Below, in pieces: positions 1-11,199 of a DNA stretch of 64,000 bases (positions are counted from its first letter, which is position 1; every line of letters starts with the position of its first letter). The notes beneath the pieces are model-generated. The model was not told where the DNA came from and made no database searches. It saw only the letters and a program-made list of their open reading frames with translations. Source of the DNA: Takakia lepidozioides (lineage: Eukaryota; Streptophyta; Takakiopsida; Takakiales; Takakiaceae); the NCBI GenBank assembly GCA_030704615.1, contig CM060733.1, forward strand, positions 63,922,001 to 63,986,000, read 5' to 3'. The position numbers were made by a program, and so were the translations under genes.

Positions 1-694
1 GGTGACCTGATGACATCGTCAGTGAATGTGCCTGGGGGAAAAGTGGACTCGGTCAAAACACTCATACTGGCAGATCCAAAAACATGTTGTTGGAAACTCA
101 GCAGAAATTCGTCCACAGGGTCCCGGTGAGGCCAGTGCATCCGAGTCTGTTGCACAATCCAGGGAACAGACTGGCTGTTAGTCTCCTGGATAGTCTGCTT
201 GGCCATCTGCTGAGTGGGTTCGTCAGTGTGCGGCACAGTCTGCTGAGGGGCAATCTGCTGGCTGGATTCGTCGGTCTGCTGCACGGTCTGCTGTACAGTC
301 TGCTGAGGGGCAGTCTGGTGGCCATGTTCGCTGGTCTGCTGCACAGTCGGCTGAGGGGCAGTCTGTTGGCCGGTCTGTTCTCCGGTCTGCTGCAAAGTCT
401 GCAAAGTTTGCTGCCCGCTTAGTACTATTTGCACATACTGAGTATGTGTGTGTGGGGCAGTCTGCTAGGAGTGATCCGGCCTATTACCCGGGACGGTCTG
501 GTGTACATGCTCGATCTCCAGCACTTGGGCAGTCTGCCCACATGTGTCGTGGGGAATATGTTGTTGGACATTCTTGTGGCCAGTCTGCTGGACAGTCTCC
601 CAAACTCCTTGTAAAGCCACGACAAGGTCCATTGCACCTCTGGCAAAAGAGTCGAAAGCAGCTTGCACTTGCTTGTCTCCCAGATCAACTTGCC
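1..694 (-). pseudogene. C-terminal exon of Gln/Thr-rich protein, QQT repeats, open at window edge
   Basis: Reading leftward from 694 the frame stays open to base 1 except for one TAG at 465-467. The splice acceptor TTGCAG lies at 700-695 and joins in frame to the exon ending at 785. The protein starts as ordinary sequence with hydrophobic residues and then, below about 465, becomes a degenerate array of Gln-Gln-Thr units encoded by CAGCAGACT or CAGCAGACC. After the array it returns to mixed sequence near base 100. The TAG sits where CAGCAGACT would read QQT, so a single C-to-T change explains it. I do not recognise the family. Q/T-rich tails are often disordered, which is inference here. The 3' end of the gene is outside the window. 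Confidence 0.5.
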
Positions 695-784
695 CTGCAA
701 CACATGTTTATGCAAATGTGAACTTCTAAAAAAGTTGGCAAAAGAAATTGAGCTGAAACACGAAAGTTGCCCATAACATTTTAC
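695..784 (-). other. Predicted 90-bp intron
   Basis: Minus strand donor AG|GTAAAATG at 784 and acceptor TGTTGCAG|GG ending at 695. Removing these 90 bases joins a first-position G to GG, restores a glycine codon and keeps both flanking frames open. The length and borders fit a small plant GT-AG intron. Confidence 0.6.
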
Positions 785-1949
785 CTTCCAAGAGATTTCC
801 GACGAGGCCAATGTCCTTGATTTGCCGGCACAGGCATGCTCCATCGAGATGAGCAATGGCGCCGATGCGGTCTTTAGTTGGGATCCCACACCACAGGACT
901 TTGAAGACATTGGGATTTTGCAAAACAATGTCGAATACTGCTCGCTCCATCACCAATGCAAACCAGTGCAATGCGTCATCCACCACAAACTTCTGTGAAT
1001 GGTCTGTTCCATGGAGTAAGTCCATCCTCAAACTATGCAGATCCTTCATCAACTTGTTGTATGAGCGGAAATTGCCAAATTGCATCCATCTGTGTTGTAG
1101 GAAGGAAGCTGCCATGCGCTCAAAGTCCTCCTCAGTCAATCCGAACAAAAGCTTTCTTCGCACCCCAAAGGTTGGATGTGCCATAGGCTTATATCTGAGG
1201 TCTTCAGGCCGTGGGTCATCCATGAGAATCAGCTGCACAAGTAGAGGCGGCGCATTTTGGACGCTTGTGGCTTCAATGGCAACAGCAGAGGCGGCTTCCA
1301 GAACATGGTTGGCTTCCTCAATAGAAAACTCCATGGAATAATGAAAAGGTACAAATGACCACCGGCGGTCCGAAACAATCCGGTGGAGCTCATTATGCCA
1401 ATCCAAATGGGGATTAATTTCTCCCACCCTAAGCCGGGGAAATGTGAGGTCTTCAGCTTCGGGTCGAATTACCGGTGATGGCGATCGCCAAACTGCAAAA
1501 AGCGTCATGCTATGTGAGAGAAATGCAATCTGCTGGTCAGTCTGCTGGTCCGTAGTCTGTTGGATGACAGGACTTCCCATTGGCATGGGCTGCATGATGG
1601 GCTCCTGGAGAGGAGTCTACAGGATGACAGGCTGCTCGTTGGGAGTCTGCTGGATGATGACCTGCTGAATGGGAGTTTGCTGGATGGCAGACTCGGCTGT
1701 CCCAGACGCATTCCCCCCCGACGCGTCTTGAATATGTAATGTCGCTATAGCAGCAGATGACCCATGATACTTCAATAATATGTACTCTCGCACGCGGTCC
1801 ACTTCCGCACGCACTGCAGTTGCTTGTAAATGAGCATCATTGCTAGGTATCCGCCAAGCCTGAATGGCCCTACGAATAGAAACACGTTCATCCTGGTACA
1901 CAGCAGAGAACTTGGACATCAGGAACATGGACATGGACTCTATATTCAC
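785..1949 (-). pseudogene. Large exon of the same unrecognised minus-strand gene
   Basis: One frame runs from 1949 to the donor at 784, broken only by a TAG at 1617-1619. Upstream of the TAG the protein is Ala-rich and then Q-rich (repeated IQQ, PIQQ); downstream it continues Q-rich and then becomes a well-mixed globular-looking stretch of about 230 residues with many Trp, His and Leu residues. Because Q-rich sequence reads through on both sides of the TAG, the stop is probably a CAG-to-TAG change inside one continuous exon. No known domain is visible to me. The 5' limit at about 1949 is set by a possible acceptor (CATGAG|GTG); the upstream intron is rich in CAGTCTG words. Confidence 0.5.
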
Positions 1950-2231
1950 CTCATGCAGCGGACTGGATCACAGACCAGCAGACTGACAGACGTAACGTGC
2001 GTACGTAGGGTGGAGGCAACTAGTAGACTGTACCAGTGGACTGGACCAGCGCACTGACAAATGGACTCAGTAAGTAATGCAGCGATATAAAACAGACTAA
2101 CTGACGAGCGGAGTGAGCCAGCGGACTGAGGAGAGAACGCAGCGGACTGACCAGACTGAATAGGCAACGTGACCCCGATGATGGACTCAAACAACACAGA
2201 GAACAGACTGGGCGGTCAGACTGACCATTAC
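1950..2231 (-). other. Predicted intron containing inverted-orientation CAGACTG words
   Basis: The donor GAG|GTAATGG at 2231 follows a run of acidic codons (Asp/Glu), and the likely acceptor ends at 1950. The segment holds many copies of CAGACTG or variants read on the plus strand, the opposite orientation to the exon copies. The acceptor is less certain than the donor. Confidence 0.4.
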
Positions 2232-2548
2232 CTCCTCTACTTCATCATCGTCATCTTCATCTTCAAAGCTGTTCAACCAGTTCTGTTTGCCTGTCGGATG
2301 AATGTGCATAGCAGACCTGACTGGGCAACTTTGTAGAAATAACGGAAAAAGTTTGGATCCCCAATTGGTGGGCACTCTGGTGGGAAAAGCCCAAAGTCAA
2401 CGAGGCGCAATGTGCCAGGGCAGACTGGCCCTTCAGTGCTATGTTGAGTTTTTGGTTTTGACCCTAAACCGATGGCATGGGTCGCGATATTTGTGTGAGT
2501 CTGCTGCCGAATCTGGTCAGGCAAGTCAATGTCCACTGGACTTGTCAC
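2232..2548 (-). pseudogene. Middle part of the minus-strand gene, frame-broken, acidic end
   Basis: Two overlapping minus-strand frames carry protein-like sequence. The first (2548 to about 2300) includes a PDQIRQQTHTN segment that shares the QQT word. The second (about 2330 to 2232) ends in a run of Asp and Glu directly before a GTAATGG donor. The frame change near 2330 and another near 2600 suggest small indels rather than introns, since no good GT-AG pairs fit. Family unknown. Confidence 0.35.
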
Positions 2549-3189
2549 CCCTTCCAGGCCCTGAGCAAATTCACTTTCAGTATCAGTACTGATGGTGTGG
2601 GTGTGCCGCCCAGGACGGGGTCAGTCTGTTGCGTGGATTTTGCCCTTGCCTCGCGAGCAGACCTTGTAGCCTTCTCCTTTTTTTGTCTCTCCTTTTTTTG
2701 GGCCCCATCACTCAGTTTACATTTTCTGGCAGCATCCAGGGTTCCCTGCACTTGCAAATCCTCCATTGACAGGCCACCAGAATGGACGCCATACCATGCG
2801 CGCACTTCGTCTAATTCCAAAGTGCGAGGGTCAAGCACTGATCCGCGCAAGCGCATTGTGGCCTCTTTGACAATCGACATTTCTTTCAGTATCGGCCAAG
2901 GCTTGAAATCCCGTGGAATCATTGCAACAGTCTTCTTGCAACCCGTGTCAACACAATGCCGATTTAGTTGGATTTTGTCCTTGATAACCTCTTCACAGAA
3001 GGGACAGAAGAGCTTGTCCTTCTGCCAATTCGAGTTTTTGGGCTTCCGGGCGCGGAGGTCTACAAATGCTTCCACTATTTTATGATCAAACTCGTCTGGT
3101 GAGTACCAGTACCTTCGCTCCTTCTTCAGTCTGGTTTGGTGCACAAAATCCACCCAGTCCGCTCCACCCTTTTCACAAGCATCCTCCAT
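2545..3189 (-). pseudogene. 5' exon of unrecognised gene with C2HC-like zinc finger
   Basis: An ATG at 3189 opens 214 codons. Residues 62-84 form C-P-F-C, then His78 and Cys84, spaced C-x2-C-x12-H-x5-C, as in a small zinc finger. Around it are Trp/Tyr-rich and Lys/Arg-rich segments. From about residue 165 the sequence is strongly basic (KKERQKKEK) and ends with the QQTD word shared with the rest of the gene. The frame closes at 2545, but protein-like sequence continues in another frame, so this is the N-terminal part of the multi-exon gene that runs leftward. The zinc finger hints at nucleic acid or protein binding; no function can be assigned. Confidence 0.45.
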
Positions 3190-4150
3190 CGCTGCAGAAT
3201 GAAACGAGGGTGCAAGGACAATGAGCGACAGAGAGAAGTCCTATGAAAAGACTCACCCTAAGCAAGAAGAGGACACAGAATGGAATGGAAACACCGCAGC
3301 AAGTGAGAACCTCACCGAGCCGATGAACTTCGAGTTGTTACGAAGGCGAGCGTGTTTGCGACGCTTCGCGGCTCACCGTGATTCTCCACACCAAGGGAAG
3401 AACGGATGTCTTTCGTTACGGTGATGGAAACGCAAAGAGGAAAACAAAACAGTGCAAAACAGTGCGAAGAAACAGGCGCGAAGAGAATGGAGTCGATCGC
3501 ACAGGGAACATGAGAAGAAAGTAGAAGTAGAAGGGGGAAAGCGGGCATGGCACTGCCAACGTGGCGCGATTTCACAGGCGCCAACTATCCGTCGTCATCG
3601 CATTGAATACGTCCACCGAACGAACGCGTCGTACTAAATTCATCCACGGTCCTCGCAAGTGCAGCAGACTCATTTCCCATCGGGCCGAGAGTCCAGCGGA
3701 CTATTCGTTTTGCTGAGGCGAAGCGGCTTCATATTGGAGGCACTTCCCTGCCAGCGGAATGAAGACAAAAGAGAGTAAGGAGAGAAGAGGAAAGTCGAAC
3801 ACACCCATTGCAAACAGACTCGCGGCACAACAGACTGATGCATGCATAGTCCAACAGACTGATATCCATATAGGAGAACTGTCCAGCAGACGGACGTTTC
3901 GCCAGACTGGCGGGAGAACAAGCCAAAAGACTAACCGGAGGAAAATAAGAAGTCAAACAGACTTAATGCAACAGACTTCCGACACAACAGACTGACAAAT
4001 TCACAAATGCGACAGACTGATATCCCAATAGACGGACTTCCAGCAGACCGCCTCCAAACTGACTGTTATACACGCGATAAGGGGAATATCCAGAGCACTG
4101 ACGGGCCAACGGATCCACTGTGAACAGACTCGCGACACAACGGACCTCAA
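3190..4150. repeat. Upstream region with dispersed CAGACTG words
   Basis: From about 3660 to 4150 the plus strand carries many copies of (A/G)CAGACTG or close variants at irregular spacing, for example near 3822, 3849, 3910, 3956, 3984 and 4013. No convincing coding frame is present. It lies 5' of the minus-strand gene and shares its repeat word in the opposite sense. Confidence 0.5.
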
Positions 4151-5900
4151 ACATCCACGCGCATTTGCAGATGCAATTGTCTCAGCCTGGTCCGTCTCCT
4201 GGCAAATGCGACAATGTACCGATTCTGCACCTACTCTCGTCGTGGCTCAGACATCTGCATTCAGCAGGTGCGTGTGGATGTTTGAGGACCTTACGACTGG
4301 ATGGTGTTCCGTGACGACTCGAATTGCTTTTTTGTGCTGCCATCCCTTATATAATACCATGTGGATCCATCACAAAGTTGGGTTTCTTCAGATTCTCCAC
4401 CCTTTTCCACAACTTATGCACGACGGATGCAAGCCACTATATTTGGTCACATAAACAGTCCCATCGTCCGATACGAAATTGCAATACACGCCCCCATGTG
4501 CATACGCTTCCGCCATTTTCGCGCCCATGTTACCCATGGGTTCCTTTAACGAACTAAACTTGTGAAGGCTCTCATGAGGGATGCAGTACGAAGGGGCTAA
4601 ACGTATCATGACGGATCACAAGCAAAGGACATAGAACCAAACCATAAAACGAAGGTTCCCGAAAGCACAACAAGAAGGCAACGATAGTGGAAGCATATGC
4701 ACGATGGTGGCTGTAGTGCCGAGACGGTCCTCTCATGTTCAAGCATACGCTTCACCATCATCATGAACATCGCACGCAAAAGAGGAACAGTCGCGTGCAT
4801 GGAAACGCCTACCGCAACATCGGACAACAAACAGCCGTCAAAAGAGAGCGGCCGGGATTTGGTGGGAAGATCATTGCCATTTTTGCAGCCCTAAAAATGG
4901 AGGGCTCGGATGGGTTATGGGAATGGACGGTGGCGATCCTGCGTCGTCAGCGGACTGGCGGGCAGACTGGCAGGGCACCGGACTGGCAGACTGGAGGGCA
5001 GCGGACTCATGGGCAGGGGACTGGCCGCGCGGCGGACGGGGGGCGCGGGCGCGGTTGCTGCAGCCGCGCCCGTGGCTGGGCGACCGCGCACAGCGACGGG
5101 CGGGGCGGGCGGGCGGGGTGCTGGGGAGCCGGGCGTCCGTGCGCGGGGCCCACTAGCCACATCGCACGTGCCCATTGAAGACCCTATTATCTTAAAATGA
5201 GAGGCGACCCACAGAGCCCCACTTTACGGACCCATAAAAGGGGAAGGTGATTGGTTGGCCCGGTGTAGTGTGGGGTGTGGCAGAGCACAGAGATCCTTAT
5301 TTGCATGTTTGCCCAGTTCTGTTCTGCTTTTCGTCCGTGGCCCTGCACTCATACGGCATAAGTACTGCTTCTAGGGTAAAAAACCGCCTAGAAATTCCCT
5401 TTGGTCTCAGATGGAAGGGTCTCATCAGCTGCCCTTCCCCTATACTACACATACCACACTACAATACACTGCATTTATCTTTATCTTTTGTATGTAGGAG
5501 CTACTGTAGCGATCACTCCTCCTGCAACGCTGCTAACCCACATATTTAGGGAGGGGTCGGTAGTTGTGGGATGTTTCTAAATAAAGATGGGCAGTAGAGG
5601 CTATTCCTTCTTCATAAGACTTGAGCAAACGAAAAAAAAGAACTTGGAGGAAACGCAGGAGGCTACGCGGCCACATATGGCACCACTGCTCCAGTGAACT
5701 CCGAGACAACAATTGAGTCCTTTCATTCTCACTAAAAGGGTATCATACGGCTCCTAGAGTAAATATGTACAAGAGTAGCATAATATCCACAACTGTTTTC
5801 TCTACCCCATGATCAATAGTGTCATGCAGGCATGGCCAGAGATTGCAGTGCTTGCAATTGCATTCGTCTTGATGACCTGATAAATAGCCTCCATCATTAA
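4151..5900. other. No supported gene; GC-rich patch and promoter-like sequence
   Basis: Nothing coding is convincing. About 4940-5020 has further GGACTGG/CAGACTGG words, and 4990-5160 is very GC-rich, so the long open frames there are composition artefacts. Around 5225-5240 there is a CATAAAAGG TATA-like word, and AATAAAG near 5580 could be a polyadenylation signal. 5,600-5,900 shows no feature. Confidence 0.4.
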
Positions 5901-6734
5901 CCCCTAATGGACGAGGCAGTTTTTGGTGGGCCCTCTCCAAACAGGACATACCCTCACGGATGAGGGTATATCTCTCAGGAAACTAACATCCACAGGGATG
6001 AACCATATGAATGGGAGGCTACCTACTTCATCCAGCTTCTGTGAAAATTTCAGCTCATTCCACAGTGTCGTTTGGAAGATTATAAGAAATTTGCAAGCCC
6101 AAAATTTGGGGTACACTCCAAATTTAGAGTGGAAAAATGGTTTGACCAGAAAATTGGATCGACAAAATATTTTTTCCTCACAAGACCCCATCCAGATTCC
6201 AATTATGTGGCACCTAAAGCATGTTGCCCCAAAATTTCAAAGCAGAATTCCAAAATCTTGATAAGGTTGCTTTGTATGGAAAAACAGGGGGGTCAAAACA
6301 CACCATGAAGCTCAAATGACACGTAATTCAGGCTTAGGGGGGTTGAAATTTCCTTGGAATCACAGTTGCTGCGGTGAAAGTGCTCCTTGAATGATGAACT
6401 ACTACCTCCAAAAAGAGATTCAGAATTCTAACAAAAATTTAGGCAGAGATTTGCATTTGTTTCCATTTGTACTTTTGCCTTATTGTCACCCCTTCAGCCT
6501 GCCACGTCGCTAAGTCAAAGTTGCCGGACGACCAATTTTGGGCACCCCTGCACACTAAAAAAGCGGGGCTTTTATTATTTTAGGGTGCCATAAAGACGTG
6601 CATGACATCAAGGCGCACAACTTTCGTTCAGAAAGTTTTTCATCCAAGGTCATCCAACGATTTGCCATCGTGGATGATTTCTGACGCGACCCTGACGCGA
6701 CCCGAAACGGGTCGCCTCGTCCATTAGGGGTTAA
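5897..6734. mobile_element. TTAA-flanked MITE (piggyBac-like ends)
   Basis: CCCCTAATGGACGAGGC at 5901-5917 recurs as its exact reverse complement at 6714-6730. Both copies are flanked outside by TTAA (5897-5900 and 6731-6734). The 830-bp element therefore has 17-bp perfect terminal inverted repeats and a TTAA target duplication. It has no transposase-like frame. TTAA targets and CCC-starting ends are the hallmark of the piggyBac superfamily, but other TTAA-targeting MITEs exist, so the superfamily is inference. Tandem GACGCGACCC words sit just inside the right end. Confidence 0.75.
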
Positions 6735-6871
6735 CAGGGCCCAAGCAGGACAAGATATGATCCCCTTCATCACATCTGCCTGCCTGGTGGCACTGCACTG
6801 CTCAAACATGAAGGCCGTCGTTTGACTGCACGGTTGGGTTCAGAAGGATTTGCAGCCAAACACACAACACG

Positions 6872-7118
6872 TGCCTCTTTTTTTTTGTTTTTTGTTTTTT
6901 TTGGTTTTTAAGAGGAAACCTGGGAGCGACAGCCCACAATTCAGGCCCTTGAGGAGGGGGAAAAATTAACCCCCTTATGGGCCATGAGGCCTTCAGGACG
7001 ATCAACGCCCAGACATACCGTCACGAACAATCCCACACACGGGGCAGGGCATCGGGTTTGAACCCCGAACCACCGGGGTGACACACCGTGCACTTACCAG
7101 CTGAGCTACCAGCCGATG
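6872..7118 (-). mobile_element. tRNA-derived SINE
   Basis: The minus strand begins with a tRNA-like head: A box TAGCTCAGCTGG (about 7105-7094) and B box GGTTCAAACCC about 45 bases later, with a paired T-arm (TCGGG/CCCGA). The 3' part is not tRNA-like, and the element ends in an A-rich tail, seen as the T-run with G interruptions at 6872-6912. The acceptor stem does not close, so it is not a functional tRNA. The overall plan resembles plant Au-type SINEs. Confidence 0.7.
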
Positions 7119-7139
7119 TGTTATTTATTTTTCATTTTT

Positions 7140-7538
7140 AAAGAAAATTTAAAGGGGACGGAGGCCCTAAAAATCATATTAAATGGAATCAGAGTACAGG
7201 AGATAAAATAACCTCCAGGGGCGGGCTGTGAAGGCAAGTCGCATTGGGAACAACCCAAGAACCGTCTAACTATGAGGGGCGAGGGAGAAAAGTAAATTGG
7301 GCAACACTGCGCCTAGAAAGAAAACTCTAGATCTAAGGGGCCTAGATTAGAGCAAGGAGCCAGCAAAAGATAATAACCGATGGGCAACACCGAGGCCACT
7401 AAGATACTCTAGATTTAAAGGGCTAGATCAGAGCTGGAAGCAAGAGCCTGAAATAAGAAACATGAAGCAGGGAGGCAGCACTGAGCCCAAAGAGGACCTC
7501 AAGACTGAAAGAGCCTAGAGCAGAGTCACAAGCTAAAA
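7140..7538. other. No supported gene
   Basis: A-rich, low-complexity sequence with repeated (a)gatctaa(g)gg(g)c motifs about 110 bases apart (near 7325, 7408 and 7500). It may be 3' untranslated sequence or the tail of the adjacent LINE. Nothing more can be seen. Confidence 0.3.
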
Positions 7539-8940
7539 CTAGGCATCTCCACTGAAATCTAGTTGTGCTTTAATCCTTGGGATGCGAAGCTTGCGGTGCC
7601 TCCAATTGACCTCTGGGTCATCACTTTCAATCGGGGACCTACCAGTAGTCGGGAGGATGTGATGCCAGATGATGGCCTCGCGGGTAGATGTGCGGGAGCA
7701 AAGGATGTGATCCTTGCCCCAAGAGATATCAAAGGAAGAGATAAGTTGTTGCCGCCTCATTTTGCTACATTTTGTTGCATGCTGCAAGCAAAGACCCCCA
7801 TGCCTTGAACCCCTCAGTCATCAGATCTAAAAAGATCTTGTGCAGAATTGATCTGATGTTGGGGTGACGTCCATCAAACACAAAGGATCATCTGGACTTC
7901 CACAAAGTGTGAGCTCTAAGGCATGCCCACACAGGGCAGCCATTCCAGAGTTGACCCTCCGAGCAATTAAGGAGGAACAATAAAGAAGAGGGGAGCCCAC
8001 AGGGACCCAAGAAGAATAAAAGCACAGACCAACGATCAGACTCTTGCTGACAATGGACAAATAGCAAGGCAATGCTCAATTGTTTCCACACAGTTTCTAG
8101 AGCACAGAGTACAGGTCGGGTTCCCTTCAGCCAAGTGTGCCGCAACGGGCAAAATATGGTTGGCAATTTTCTAGAGGAAGGCTGAGATCTTCGCAGCTCT
8201 GTCATTATGCCAAATATCCTTCTAGATTCCATTGAATCCTGGCATTAGGGATATGAAGCCATTTTTTGGACCATTTGAGCGAAGTTCACCAAGCCGAGGA
8301 GGAGCCTATAGCCCAGCTTTGCAGTATAACCAAAGAAAGGGGTCTTGGAGGGGTTCATCCAAGACCATTCTCCAGGATCGAACTGAAGGCCAGCGAGAGG
8401 GAGCCTTAGAAACCAGTTTAGTTTGGAGTGATAAGCCCACTGAGCCATCCCCATGGGGGGAAGTGGGTTTGAGGCACCTGACACCATATCAGTCACTCTG
8501 ATAGGTTCAACAAGTCTGCTCTACATGCAGTCCTCCATGAAAGCAGCGTCCCTATGGTGGGCCACAGAGCCTTCAGAAATTCCACCGGGAGGCCATCCAA
8601 ACCAGGAGCCCTACCACGGCTGAGAGAGGCAATAGCCTCATCAAGCTCAGTAAGGGAGAAAGGGATCTCCAGTTTATCTTTATCCTGCTGCCTGAGAGAG
8701 ACCGGGACCGAGTCCAGAATGCAGTCAGCAACTGCACCTGACTCCTAAGAGGGCTAATGTCTAGAAAATAGTCAGCAGCCAAGCCCGCCATTTTCTTGGC
8801 ATCAGAGTGAAGAACTCCCCTAGAATCAACCAGGGAGGCAATGGAATTCGCCATTCTTCTCTGTTTGGCTTTGATAAAGAAATATTTGTTCATTTTTTCT
8901 CCTTTTAAAGACCAATTGATGCCCGTTTCCTTTTCCAAGC
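7539..8940 (-). pseudogene. Decayed L1-type LINE ORF2 (RT start and zf-RVT end)
   Basis: From 8938 leftward: a block with NKYFFIKAKQRRMANSI, typical of the segment before the reverse transcriptase of plant L1-type LINEs. It is followed in another frame near 8650-8580 by GRAPGLDGLPVEF, an RT motif 1-like block. The catalytic palm (FADD box) is missing. Near 8130-8060 the zf-RVT pattern CTLCSRN...ETIEHCLAICP is readable. There are numerous frameshifts and stops, so this is an internally deleted, inactive copy. A separate LINE fragment lies at the right edge of the window. Confidence 0.7.
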
Positions 8941-8989
8941 ATCCTCTTTGTATTTCCTAACCGCCTGCAGATTTGACTTACCCGTGAAG

Positions 8990-9510
8990 TTGTTTGAGAG
9001 ACATCTTGAGGGCTCATGGAGAGTTATTTGAGAGACCCTTGAAAGGTAGTCTTGTCTATTGCTCTAGCAAGAGAGTGTAGAGATAGGGTAGTGGGATGAG
9101 AGCATACTGGGATTAGGAATTGCTTTAGTTCTCTTCCTTGTAGTCCTTCACCCTTTCTGTAGGCCAAAACCTTTCTGTAGGTGGAGGCAAGGGTCAGTCC
9201 GGGTTTGGGCTGGGGTGTCATTACAGGAGCGACACTGTGGAGTAGTTTTTGGTGTGGGGGAGTTGTTGTTTGATTTTCTTGTGTTTGGATCCCCCCCACA
9301 TCGGTGGTGAGGCTGGGGTGATGACCAGTTAAACCATCATTGTTTCTCGTATGGTGAGGCTGGGTTGATGACCAGCAGACCATAGGAGTGTTTGCGGTGG
9401 ATGCAGATGCAGGTGCAGGTTTACGTTAGAAACCTAGTATTCCAAACCATAAGCCGCAACAGGTGAATCTTCTTGTGGAAAGGGGGATTAGAGACAGGTT
9501 TACAACCACT
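8990..9510 (+). repeat. Dispersed repeat R1, copy 1 (LTR-like)
   Basis: The stretch with GAGCATACTGGGATTAGG, then CAGTCCGGGTTTGGGCTGGGG, then two GTGAGGCTGGG(G/T)TGATGACCAG words, then AGCCGCAACAGG, matches 47,290-46,690 on the minus strand over roughly 500 bases with substitutions and one larger gap. In the second copy it precedes a possible gag frame, which suggests the repeat is an LTR plus leader; that is inference. Confidence 0.55.
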
Positions 9511-9985
9511 ACAAGAGATGAGCATTTTTAGGACTATGGCTTTTGCGGAGTCATAAAAACGGCACTAGGTACACGACTACAGATCGTTGAAATGCGTTGC
9601 AGTCATAGTTTTATCACTCTGTAGTAATGGATATCACTATATGACTCCGGAAAGGTAGGGAGCATTGGTTAAACATTGTTGACCACGATGACAGGGATGG
9701 TTTATATGACTCGCGTCATATGGACTACACGTGGATGAATTTTCCTATAATTGTATGACTTCATGACTGAATATGGTTTCATAGCTCTAATTATACGACT
9801 GCATCACTACACGTGTCATTTTGAAGGCACATACACGAATGTATTCATCCATTGGGTAAGTTCATTCATCAATGATCAAAGTGCAAAAGGTTTTTTTTTT
9901 TCTTAAAGTTGCTTATAGGGTTGCCCATTAGGGTAGCCGTGAACAGAGGGCTGGGACTTGGCCTCCTTTTGGGCTTCTTTTTGTC
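9510..9985. other. No supported gene
   Basis: AT-rich, unique-looking sequence without a convincing reading frame. The word TATGACT recurs irregularly. A T-run at about 9890-9902 precedes the first PPR remnant. Confidence 0.3.
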
Positions 9986-10530
9986 TCTCGCCACACCATA
10001 TGTTTTCTTAGTATCCACGAGCCTAGAGCATGGAACGCGATGATCGCAGGATGTGCAGAGGTGTGGGATGGAGGCTTTGAAGACCTATTCCTGAGCAAAT
10101 GATGCAGGAAGGGGCGAGGGTAGGCACAGCGTGGAGGTTGTATAGAGGCTTCGGAGACATATGAGCAAATAATGCAGGAAGGGGTGAAGCCGGACCGGGT
10201 CACGTTCGTTTGTGTTTGCAATGCGTGTGCGAGCCTAGCAGCCCTAGGAAAGGGTAAAAGGTCCATGGTGCCATTGTCAAATTTGGAATTGTACCTGATG
10301 TCATTCTGAACAATACCCTCATGGACAATGTGGCAGTATTGAGGATACAAAGGGAGTGTTTGAGAATATGGCTGAACGAAATGTCGTGTCCTAGAGTGCG
10401 ATGATCGCGGGATATGCACAACAGGGATGCGGGATGGAGGCATTGGAGACCTATGAGCAAATGATGCGGGAAGGGGTAAAGGCAAACTTGGTCACATTCG
10501 TTTGTAGATGTAATGCGTGTGCGAGCTTGA
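9986..10530 (+). pseudogene. Degenerate PLS-type PPR repeats
   Basis: In mixed frames the plus strand gives weak then strong matches to one PPR triplet: near 10,200 FVFAM, 10,330-10,400 IEDTKGVFENMAERNVVS, 10,400-10,520 AGYAQQGCGMEALETYEQM followed by LVTFVC.CNACAS. PPR proteins bind organellar RNA. PLS-class repeats of about 31-36 residues occur in editing factors. Several frameshifts and stops make this a pseudogene fragment. It is the first of a set reaching 13,194. Confidence 0.75.
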
Positions 10531-10960
10531 TTCTTCTTCGACCTGTTTCAGCCTGTTTTGCCTTCTCATTAGACTCGGCCCTAGATTGCTCGGCGGAGCA
10601 GAACTGGCATGAGTTTTTTACAGGACATTACGTTATTTCTTGAGCAGAGTTTGAAGTTCGTTATTTCTCATCGTGTAGAGCCCAATGGAGCCCAAAACAA
10701 CTTGCATGAATGTTGTTGAAAGCTCACTAACACCCCTAAATAAAGGACCATGTCAACATGTTGATGTTGTTGGATTTTCGATCACAAACCTCTACCTTGG
10801 AGCACGGAGCAAAGCTGGCATGAGTTTTTTAAAGATCCTTCACGATGGTGGGAGAACCGCAATCGCAAGGTTTGCCTTTTTTTCAATGTACGATGTGAAG
10901 AAGTTTGTCCATCCTGCAAATGTGGGCTCTTGGCTCCTGTTAGTACCATGATTTGGTATT
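10530..10960 (+). pseudogene. PDF-motif (OSB-type) first-exon fragments
   Basis: Two copies of a Trp-rich block are readable: ...NWHEFF at 10,588-10,616 (truncated) and WHEFFKDPSRWWENRNRK at about 10,818-10,880, the latter followed by an AAG|GTTTGCC donor-like site. W-x2-FF-x2-P-x2-WW-[DE]-NR is the first half of the PDF motif found in plant organellar single-stranded DNA-binding (OSB) proteins. The second half lies downstream after a candidate intron. The copies are broken. Confidence 0.55.
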
Positions 10961-11199
10961 CTTTCTGATGTGTACAAGGTTCTTGGGAGAGTCAGCTTGG
11001 TCTTAGCAGGCCGCGTTTCAATCTCTGCCCGCTCAGCTGCACCGTGGTGAATGTCTGCTGGAAACAGATACAGGTTAGCATAGGGACTAGTGTGATAAGT
11101 AGGGTTGGGTTGTTTGCTGGAACAATTCTAGGTTGTCGTTGTGAACTGCTAGCAGCAAGGCAGGGATATTGTATGCATGATTTGTGCAGAGGCATGGAT

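Noticed and set aside
4910-5200. Gly/Arg/Ala-rich proteins in several frames
   Set aside because: Very GC-rich DNA lacks stop codons by composition; frames on both strands are equally open.
5904-6261. Host-like proteins inside the TTAA element
   Set aside because: Overlapping frames on both strands, neither with a domain; they lie wholly inside a MITE.
7020-7118. tRNA gene on the minus strand
   Set aside because: A and B boxes and the T-arm are present, but the acceptor stem does not pair and an A-rich tail follows at 6,872-6,912; a SINE head explains it better.
9928-10485. Long minus-strand frame rich in Ser/Pro/His
   Set aside because: It is the antisense of PPR repeats; antisense frames of this kind recur over every PPR tract in the window.
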